This document shows, piece after piece, positions 55,968 through 64,000 of a stretch of 64,000 nucleotides of DNA. Both the position numbers and the translations under genes were made by a program. This DNA is from Platanthera guangdongensis (Eukaryota > Streptophyta > Magnoliopsida > Asparagales > Orchidaceae): contig CM077163.1 in the NCBI GenBank assembly GCA_039583875.1, positions 230,322,646-230,386,645 on the forward strand, in the 5' to 3' direction. Under the pieces are notes generated by a model. That model was not told the DNA's origin, ran no database searches, and saw only the letters and a list, made by a program, of their open reading frames with translations. Each line of letters starts with the position of its first letter. Positions within the stretch are counted from its first letter, which is position 1.

Positions 55968-58323
55968 AGTGCGGTTTATGTGCTTGATCATCACCAGCTT
56001 CCCTCACCCACTTCGCCACCAGCTTCCTCTGTTGCAGCTCCCATTTGTCTTTTGTAGGTCAACTTTCTGCAGTGACATCATCGTCTCGGTCATCCCAGTG
56101 GAGCTCAGTTATCCTTTCTTGTTCCGCAGGGTCTCTTAGGTCGTGTGTTCGTTGATCGCTCACACTTATGTACGGGTTGTAAGCATGGCAAACAGCTACA
56201 GCTCGCATATCGATCCAGCGAGTCTCGATCATCTTTTCCTTTTGTTTTAGTTCACTTTGATGTATGGGGTCCTGCCCCCTTTATTTCAAAAGGTGGTCAT
56301 CGTTATTATGTTATTTTTTTTTATGATTTTTCTCGTTATACATGGGTTTATATGATGCGTGCTCGTACTGATTTCTTTCGTATTTACATTGAGTTTGTCT
56401 CCATGGTGCGTACTCAATTATCCACGTCTATCCATACGTTTCGCTCTGATTCAGGGGGAATACCTGTCACATGCTTTTCGTGATCTTTTGGCCTCTAATG
56501 ATACTCTACATCAGCTCTCCTGTCCTGGGGCTCATTCTCAAAACGGAATTGCGGAAAGAAAGCATCGACATATCATTGAGACGACTAGTACCCTCATTAT
56601 TGCCACTCATGTACCTCCCTACTTCTGGGCTGAGGCCATATCCACTGCAGTCTATCTTATCAACCACCAACCATCTGCTTTCCTACAGGGTAGCAGTCCT
56701 GGTGAGCGTCTTTTTGGTCATCCTCCTATTTATGATCACATATCTATGTTTAGTTGTTTATGTTATGTTCTTCTCCCTACTCGTGAGCCCAAACTATCTG
56801 CTCAGTCCACCGCTTGTGTTTTTCTTGGTTATAGTCTTGAACACAAGGGTTATATGTGTTATGACCCTGTAGCTCATCATGTTCGTATCTCTTGAGATGT
56901 TACCTTTGTGGAGGACTGCCCCTTTTTGTTTCATCCTCATCTTCGTCCCCTTCTTCCTCTACTCACACATCTATTACAGTTGATGATGTCCTTATTTTCT
57001 CCATACCACCGCCTGTGCCATATTCCTCTGGGTTACCTCACACCCAGTCCCCATCAGAATCACCGTCTCATGTTCTTCTTCCTGAGTCATCTCCACAGTC
57101 TCTTGACCTCCCTGTCCAGGTTCATTCCCTTGTTCTTCTTGAGACATCTCCACAGTCTCCTGATCCTTCTGTCCAGGTTCATGCCCCATCTTTTCCACAG
57201 CATTATGCTCGGCACTATGTTTGACGGTTCTGTCCTACATATGCGACATTTGCCCCTCTGCACCCAGTCTCTTCCAATGAGCTACCTGTGGATGATCCCC
57301 CAGCACGACGCTACCCCAATGGTGTTCGGAACCCACCTGATTGGTTCAACGTTGCTACTCAGCTGCTTGATCTACCAGTTCTTGACCTATCAACCCTGCC
57401 AACGGATACTTGTGGTGTTCCAAAGCCTAGTACCTACAAAGAGGTTGTCTTGATTCCTGAGTGGCAGGCCGCCATGTCTGATGAGTTGGGTGTTTTGGAA
57501 CGCACTTCTACTTGGGATCTAGTTCCTTTACCTGTTGGTGCCACCCCTATCACCTGCAAAGGGGTGAAGACACGCTCGGATGGCACAGTGGAGAGATACA
57601 AGACCCGATTTATGGCACGTGATTTTCAGCAGGAGCGCGGTCGGAACTATGATGAGACCTTCGCCCTTGTGGCCCACATGACTACTATTAGGACCATCAT
57701 TGTCTTCGCAGCCGACCGTCAATGGTCCTTGTTTTAGCTGGATGTTAAGAATGTTTTTTTATGACGATTTGCAGCAGGAGGTGTACATGCTTCCACCACC
57801 AGGCCTCTCTATCACCCCTGGTCCTATTTGTCGCCTCCGTCGTGCTCTTTATGACCTTAAACATGCTTCTTGAGCCTGGTTCGAGCATTTTAGTTCGGCA
57901 GTTCTTGTTGTTGGTTTTCAGCCTAGTCACTATGATCCAGCATTGTTTGTTTACTCCTCATCACGAGGCCGGACCCTTCTCCTGCTATATGCAGATGACA
58001 TGATTATTACTGGTGATGATATCTCTCATATTGAGTTTGTCAACAATCACCTTCAGCATGCAGTTCCAGATGACTGATCTTGGCACACTACGTTACTTCT
58101 TGGGCATTGAGTTCTCTGCCACTCCTACTGGCTACCAGTTATCTCAGCAGCGCCACACCTCAGACTTATTGGCTCGTGTTGCTCTGTCTGACACTCGTAC
58201 TGCTGCTACTCCTATGGAACTTCACCTTCAGCTGTGTCAGGATGAGGGCTCTCTTTCTGATCCGACACAGAACCGTCATCTAGTTGGGATCTTGGTTTAT
58301 CTAATCATTACTAGACCTGACAT
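55968..58323 (+). pseudogene. Copia A integrase and reverse transcriptase
   Basis: Integrase begins with the zinc region (CTGCKHGKQLQLAYRSS), then the core: HFDVWGPAPFISKGGHRYYV, FRSDSGGEYL, and [15 protein letters not shown] with the final acid. A proline/serine-rich linker (56900-57230) follows. Reverse transcriptase starts near 57440 (EWQAAMSDELGVLERTSTWD, KTRSDGTVERYKTRFMARDF), goes through broken segments around 57740-58000, and continues with MTDLGTLRYFLGIEFSATP and VGILVYLIITRPDI, where copia B is inserted. Stops such as TAG at about 57736 make it inactive. Confidence 0.85.
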
Positions 58324-59782
58324 TGTTGAAAATTGTGAATTGAAAGTGAGGGTTGAACAAGCAGACCGCGCGGCCTGGGCGGACAGTCTGGCGGACTGAT
58401 GGTGCGGCCTGGGCGGTCTGATGTTGCGGCCTGGTGATGGCGACCAGAATGTTCAGCGTGTTGTTCTGCTGATGGATGTTCCTTGAAGTAACCGTGCGGA
58501 TAAGTGGTGTATCCGCAGGGAGGAGGCGGACTCTTTCTGAGTTTGCGAAGTTCACTTGTTGCGGACTGCTCTTGGAGTTTGTGAGTTTGTCTTCGGTTGT
58601 TGCTCTTGCTCTGGTGGAGCGGTTAGGTGTTAACCACGGAGTTCGCGTGTTGGCAGACTGTCTTGGAAGCTGGCGGACTGAGTTCTTGTTCGTCGAGCTC
58701 ACGCCAGAGTTTGGTTGGTTGCTGGACTTGGTCACAATCTGTAGCAAGTCCAGGTTGATCGCAGAGTCCGCAATGTCCGCTAGTTGACCGGGCGGTTTGA
58801 GCCTGTTGGTCGTGGACTTGATGTTGCGGACTGGTGCGGTGTCCGCGGGGTGTGCGGACTGTTGGTGTCCGCTGCAGCATGCGGAATGGTGCGGTGTCCG
58901 CCGGGTTGCGGACTGGCTTCTAGCCTTGGTGCCTGGCGGATTGGCTGGTGTCCGGCCTTGTTCATGCGGACTGGGCGGACTGCTTGGTGCTAGCTGCGAG
59001 CTGGGGTGGTGTCTATATCCAACAGGGCGGTGATCACACTCCTCTCCGCGCCTATAAATAGGACCCCCTATCACATCAACAGTAACTGAATGAACAGTAA
59101 GTTGCGCATGGGTTAATTGCTGCGGCCTCGGATTTTCTGCCCGCGCGGATTGAGAAGGTTAACTGGTTTGTTGTTTGCAGGTTGTGCGGCTAGCACTGAG
59201 AAGCCAGAAGTATGGTTCTGACTGCGGTCAGGGAACAATGGAGCATGCGGTTAATAATCGGCGGTTTTGCAGCAGGTCGCATTTGCGGCCAACCAGTATT
59301 CTCTCCAGCAATTCCAGTTCAATAACCTGTCCGCCGGTCTCGGCGGTCTGTTCTTTCAGTTCGGCGGCGGCTCTTGTTCGCGGACTCTGACAGCTAAGCA
59401 ACCTCTGTGGTTAGGCGGCTTGCAGAGAGTGGACAAGGTGTTCGGCAGAATAACGGTTTGTCCGCGGACTTCGCGGACTCCGTAGATCAGTTTGTTGCAG
59501 CAGCGGCTTGGCGACCTCAGCGGTCTCGGCGGACTCGGCGGTCTCAGCTTCTGTCCGCCCGACTTGTTTGTTGTTTTCTACTTCCCTGTTTACTTGGCGA
59601 AATGATGTCTCGCCATGTATGTCTTGCCTTGTAATGACGATAATTATTAATATAAGACATTGTTGTTGCAGTCTATTGCATCTGATTTATTGAGCTCAGT
59701 TTACGGTTGGAATGTTCCTACGCCTGGTTTCCGCTTTCCGCTTGATCAAGTTGTCAGCTTGATAGCTCTGAAAGTTTTTACT
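58324..59782 (+). repeat. 5' LTR of copia B
   Basis: Length 1459 bp; begins TGTTGAAAATTGTGAA and ends TTTTTACT, where the intact solo copy has TTTTTACA. TATA box TATAAATA at 59053-59060. U3 is crowded with GCGGACTG and CCGCGCGG words, giving many short inverted repeats. Aligned with 2328-3794 over its whole length. Confidence 0.92.
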
Positions 59783-59793
59783 TGGTATCAGAG
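59783..59793 (+). promoter_or_regulatory. Primer-binding site of copia B
   Basis: TGGTATCAGAG directly follows the LTR and pairs with initiator methionine tRNA; the twelfth base is T in place of C. Confidence 0.9.
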
Positions 59794-59913
59794 TTATCTC
59801 CTGATCATCTTCTGAATTCTCAACATGGTATTAGAGGTAACAGTGACTTGAGCAGTGATCAACCTCAATTGTGCTCGGCGCTTTTGGAAGCTAATAGATC
59901 AGTAGTTGTTTCA

Positions 59914-62900
59914 ATGGACGGTGCTTACGCAAGGGGTCTTGGTATTGAGCTTCTTACAGCGACTAACTATAAAAAGTGGAAGTCGTGTATGAAGAGCTAT
60001 CTTCTGGGTGAAAAGTTGTGGGAAGTCGTCGGTGGTGACGACAAGCAAGAAGTTACTGTTGCAACTGGTACTGCTGAACAGGTGAGAGCTTGGAGGAAGA
60101 CCAATGCAAAGGCAGAGTTTGCTCTCAAGCGGGCTATCTCACCTGAACTCTTTGATCACATCTTAGGATGTGAGTCTGCTGCTGAGATTTGAACATCAAT
60201 TGATGGACTATTCAACAGGAAGAATGTAGCGCGGCTACAGTGCTTAGAGAATCAGTTGGCTAAAGCAACTCACGGAGACCTGCCCATCTCAAAGTTCTTT
60301 CTTAAGATAAAGAACATGTGCGCTGAGATATCAGCGTTGGATCCTGATAAGCCCATTTCTGAAGCTAAGTTGAAGAGACACATAATCCGCGGTTTGCGGA
60401 AGGAATATGTGGCCTTCATGACTTCTATTCAAGGCTGGGCGACTCAGCCATCCTTGCTGGTGCTGGAGAACCTGCTGGCGTCGCAGGAGAGCCTGGCTAG
60501 GCAGATGGCCGGGGTCACTATCTCTGAAGGAGGTAGCGAGGCTTTCTTCACTGATAAGAAGAAAAAGAGATGAGAGAAGAAGAAGACTGTTGCTAAGGAT
60601 GAGCCTTCAACTTCCTATCAACAAGAGAGGAGCACTGCTCCTAAGAAGAACTGGAAGGAGTTGAAGTGCTACAGGTGTAATCAGTCGGGTCACTTCAAAC
60701 GCGACAGCAAGGTCAAGCTGCAACCTGAGCATGTTGCAGATAAGGAGGGAGCTGGTTCCAGTGCTGAGGAGGCCGTGTGGGGAGGAGCTTTTCAGACGGG
60801 CACGTGTGTCTGTGCTCTTTCCATCGTCGACTACCAAGATGATTGGATAGTTGAGTCGGGGTGTGGTCATCACCTCACTGGAGACGAGTTGAAGTTCTCA
60901 TCGCTACAAACGTTCTCAGGTAATGAAGCTATTATTATAGCTGATGATTCTGTTCATACTGTAGAGAAGGATGGTGTAGTGTCTTTGGATAGTGCTCAGG
61001 ATCCACTCACGTTAAGGAGTGTGTATCACGTACCTGACATGAAGAAGAACCCCTTCTTGGTGATAAATGCGGTTGACGAGGGCTATCACGTTCTGTTTGG
61101 TCCAACAGAAGTGAAATTTCTCTGCAACGTATCAGAGGTAAAGGATGATGTTGCCCATGTAGGGAGAAGAGTTAGAGACTTATTTGTTTTATCAACAAGC
61201 TCTTATGTTGATCGAATGAGTGCCAACGATAGCGCTGCTATTTGGCATGAAAGACTAGGGCACGTTGGGATGGACAAGCTGAAAGCTATGACGATGAGGA
61301 GCCTTGTGAAAGGCTTGTCGAAGTTGTCATCCTACGGAGATGATCATGTTTGCGCGAAGTGTCAGTATGGAAAGGTTCATCGTCTTTCGTTTGATAAGTC
61401 ACAAACAAGGAGCAAGACACCATTGGAGTGTATCCATGGTGATCTGATGGGGCCAACTGTCACCGCTAGTCTTGGAGGCAGCAGATACATGTCGGTGCTG
61501 ATTGATGACTACACGAGGTACACATGTGCGTATTTCATGAAGGAGAAGTCAGATGCTTTCAGATTTTTTGTGGAGTTCAAGGAACTGGTGGAGGGCCGGC
61601 TTGGCCTGCGGATCAAGAAGTTTAGATCAGACAACGGAGGTGAGTTTGTTTCATCCGAGTTCTCTAACTTCTGCAGGAAGCATGAGATCCAGAGAGAGCT
61701 CACTTGTGCTCATACTCCACAACAAAATGGAGTAGCGGAGAGGAAGATCCGTCATTTGACGAAAACCTGCAAGTGTTGGCTTCATGCAAAGGGCATTCTC
61801 AGGTCCTTTTGGGCGGAAGGAATGGTCTGTGCAACTTATGTCATCAATTGGATGTCTCTGAGTCCGATCAACATGAAGTCTCCCGTTAAAATGATGTTCA
61901 AGGAGAAGCCTAGCGTGGAACACCTTCGGGTGTTTGGATCAACCTGCTACGTACACGTCCCGGATGCTCTGAGGACCAAGCTTGATGCAAAGGCAAGTAA
62001 GCTTGTCTTTGTGGGTTATGATGAGCGGAAGAAGCGATAGAAGTGTATGGATCCTGCGACAAGAAAGTTCGTTGTATCAAGAGACGTCTTTGATAAACTG
62101 ACGTCGTATGGAGGTGGATCTGTTGAGCTGCAGGAGAGCAGGATTAATGAAGGGCAGAAAGAGACTGCTGAAGATCTTCAGGTGGAGCTGCCTGTGTCAC
62201 TAGGAGCTTCAGGTGTGTCAAGCTCTGGGGCAGAGGCTTCTAGTTCAGGAAGTAGGGGGATCAACGCTCCAAGTGTGCCTGAGAATGGAGCTGATTTTGA
62301 AGAAGCAGCGGAGGTGGTGAGCAAGGAGCAGACTCTTCGGAGATCGAATAGGACCATCAAGCCACCAGTTCGTTATTGCGAAGGAAACACGGTGAGCTTT
62401 GTCTCTTGTTTCTTCGCAGGCACCCTGGATGAGCGGGAGCCTTCTAGCTTTAATGAAGTCACTGGAGTCAAAGATTGGGAAGATGCCATGGATGGGGAGA
62501 TGGCTGCCCTCAAGAAGAATGAGACATGAGATCTTGTGTCCAAGGTTTATAGCGTTACTCTTGTGACTTGCAAGTGGGTATACAAGCTGAAGAAAAAAGC
62601 GGATGGAAGCATTGAGCGGTACAAGGTGCGTCTTGTAGCTCGAGGCTTTTCACAACAGTACAGCGAAGACTATGAAGAGACGTTCAGTCTCGTGGCAAAG
62701 ATGACTTCAGTACAGGTGGTGATGACCTTGGCGGTTTGTCAGGGATGGAAGATGTGGCAGCTATGCGTAAAGAATGTCTTTCTTTACGGGAAAATCGACA
62801 AAGACATCTTCATGTATCAGCCACTGGGATATGTATCTGAAGAACATCCGGACTACATCTGCAAGCTCCGGAAAGCCCTCTATGGTTTGAAGCAGGCTAC

Positions 62901-63984
62901 TCGAGCCTGGTATGAGAAGATTGCAGAATACCTCTAGTTCTGCGGTTACCTTGCTTCCAATTCAGACTCGAGCTTGTTCATCAAGAAGAAGGGGGAGCTT
63001 CTGGTCTTGGTGTTATTGTACGTGGATGATATGATCATCACGGGTAACTCCAAGGAGGAGGTAGCTAGGCTCAGGGCAGAGCTAGCTATTAGATTTGAGA
63101 TGAAGGACTTGAGTGAGCTCCACCACTTCCTTGGACTCAAGGTGGAGAGGAAAGAGAGCGACATACTCATGTCCTAGAAGGGCTATGCGGAACGGATCGT
63201 TCAGCGATTCGACATGCGGGAGGGGAAGAGTAACTCTACTCCTTTTTGATTCTGGCATCAAGCTTCGGCGGGATGAGGGGAGGATTCTTCCAGATCCTTT
63301 GGTGTTTCAGGCTCCGGTTGGGAATCTTATCTACTTGACGATTACAAGGTCAGACATTGCTTATGCGGTTGGCCGAGTAAGTCGGTATATGGCGGAACCC
63401 ATGAAGCCTCATCTGATGGCGGCAAGAAACATTCTGAAATATGTGAAGTCAACTTCTGATATGGGTCTCCTTTATGGGAGAGGCACGAGTTTTACTCTTT
63501 AAGAATACTCAGATGCTAATTATGGGGGAGATTCAGACGACCGAAAGTCAACATCCGGTTATGTCTTCACATGTGGATCAGCCGGTATTTCTTGGTGTAG
63601 CAAGAAACAAGACTCGGTGTCCGTCTCTACTACGGAAGCGGAGTACAAGGCTTCGGCCTTGGCAGCTCGGGTAGCCATCTGGCTCAGGAAACTAGTATAG
63701 GACGTCTATAAAGAAGTGCGCGGTCCAACTCTGTTTTGCGGTGACAAAGAAAGTGCCCTGAAACTGTTATTAATCCAGTTTGTCGCGCGCGGACCAAGCA
63801 TATAGAGATTGAGCACCAATTCATTCGAGAGAAGGTGTTGGAGGGATCTCTTATGGTGGAGCATGTGCGGAGTGAGAACAACATCGTGGACATCTTCACG
63901 AAGCCGCTGCCAAAGGTGTCATTTACACGGTTATGGGGACTGCTGGGCTTGGTCATCACTTCTCACTTCAAGGAGGAGTGTTGA
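59914..63984 (+). pseudogene. gag-pol: Copia B gag-pol polyprotein, interrupted
   Basis: From ATG 59914 (MDGAYARGLGIELL) one frame carries almost the whole polyprotein. Gag is at 59914-60650. The zinc knuckle CYRCNQSGHFKRDS (60667 on) has Ser for the last Cys. The protease reads IVESGCGHHLTGD, Glu for the catalytic Asp (60853). The pre-integrase zinc region and integrase core span about 61240-61760 (CIHGDLMGPTVTAS, FRSDNGGEFVSS, QQNGVAERK). Reverse transcriptase spans about 62480-63170 with YVDD at 63019-63030. RNase H spans about 63500-63900 ([20 protein letters not shown]). In-frame stops lie at 60190, 60571, 62038, 62527, 62935, 63175, 63500 and about 63698, plus one shift near 63235. The final codon and stop (TGT TGA) are the first six bases of the 3' LTR. 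Confidence 0.9.
63969..63978 (+). promoter_or_regulatory. Polypurine tract of copia B
   Basis: CAAGGAGGAG immediately precedes the 3' LTR start TGTTGAAAATTG. Copia C has GAAGGGGAG at the same place. Confidence 0.85.
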
Positions 63985-64000
63985 AAATTGTGAAGTGAAA
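63979..64000 (+). repeat. Start of the copia B 3' LTR (cut by window edge)
   Basis: The 22 bases match the first 22 of the 5' LTR at 58324 except for one change (GAAGTGAAA against GAATTGAAA). Confidence 0.88.

Larger units (their letters stand above)
52979..58323 (+). mobile_element. Copia A: Ty1/copia element, 3' end outside the window
   Basis: A short LTR-like start, a primer site, then gag, protease, integrase and reverse transcriptase in copia order. It contains the hAT-like insert 54887-55959 and is cut at 58323 by copia B. Its RNase H and 3' LTR should resume beyond copia B, to the right of the window. Confidence 0.85.
58324..64000 (+). mobile_element. Copia B: Ty1/copia element reaching the window edge
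   Basis: A full 5' LTR, internal region and purine tract are present, and the first 22 bases of the 3' LTR. It is inserted in the copia A reverse transcriptase, in the same orientation. The left half of its duplication should be GACAT (58319-58323). It belongs to the same family as copia C and the solo LTR at 2328. Confidence 0.93.

Noticed and set aside
58301..59074. 257-residue minus-strand protein over the copia B LTR
   Set aside because: It lies antisense in an LTR of biased composition, is not conserved as a frame in the solo LTR at 2328, and has no domain.

Overview
This window looks like repeat-rich heterochromatin from a flowering plant. Nearly every recognisable coding trace belongs to a transposable element of a plant lineage: Ty3/gypsy chromoviruses, Tat-type Ty3/gypsy, Ty1/copia, an RTE-type LINE, and short inverted-repeat DNA transposons. 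I found no convincing host gene, rRNA, tRNA or CRISPR array. I cannot name the species from sequence alone. Layout: 1-4440 holds a broken minus-strand chromovirus split by a 1467-bp copia solo LTR (2328-3794, duplication TGATC). A Mutator-like MITE follows (5101-6156). A decayed plus-strand Tat element runs from 6955 to about 18345; it has been opened by a complete non-autonomous gag-only element (element I, 7807-14479, AGTTC), a hAT-like MITE (14631-15008) and a 2120-bp solo LTR (15184-17303, GGAAG). From 18.3 to 22.5 kb there are MITEs and unassigned AT-rich DNA. From 22492 to 37440 lies a minus-strand copia (copia C), split by a 3.1-kb LTR-like insert (24671-27817) and by a second gag-only element (element II, 27839-34229, TCGTC). 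From 37.4 to 44.0 kb there are small inverted-repeat elements, a CAGCATC minisatellite, GC-rich patches and AT-rich DNA of unknown nature. From 44041 to 49453 sits an almost intact Reina-type chromovirus (AAGGA). From 49.8 to 52.2 kb is a 5'-truncated RTE LINE split by a Harbinger-like element (50160-51284, TAA). From 52979 to the end, copia A (plus strand, containing a hAT-like insert 54887-55959) is interrupted by copia B (from 58324), whose 3' LTR starts 22 bases before the window ends. How the parts relate: copia B, copia C and the solo LTR at 2328 are one family. Elements I and II are one family too: long terminal repeats plus a single gag-protease frame, no reverse transcriptase, RNase H or integrase, so they would depend on an autonomous Tat relative. 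Their most striking feature is two kinds of tandem array: a 60-61 bp GC-rich hairpin unit in U3 of each LTR, just upstream of the TATA box, and a 75-76 bp unit where pol should be. The Reina-type element separately has a U3 made of stacked perfect palindromes, with the TATA box in the loop of the last one. These promoter architectures are the most interesting part of the window. Boundaries backed by target-site duplications are firm; lineage names rest on motif recognition and were not tested by database search.
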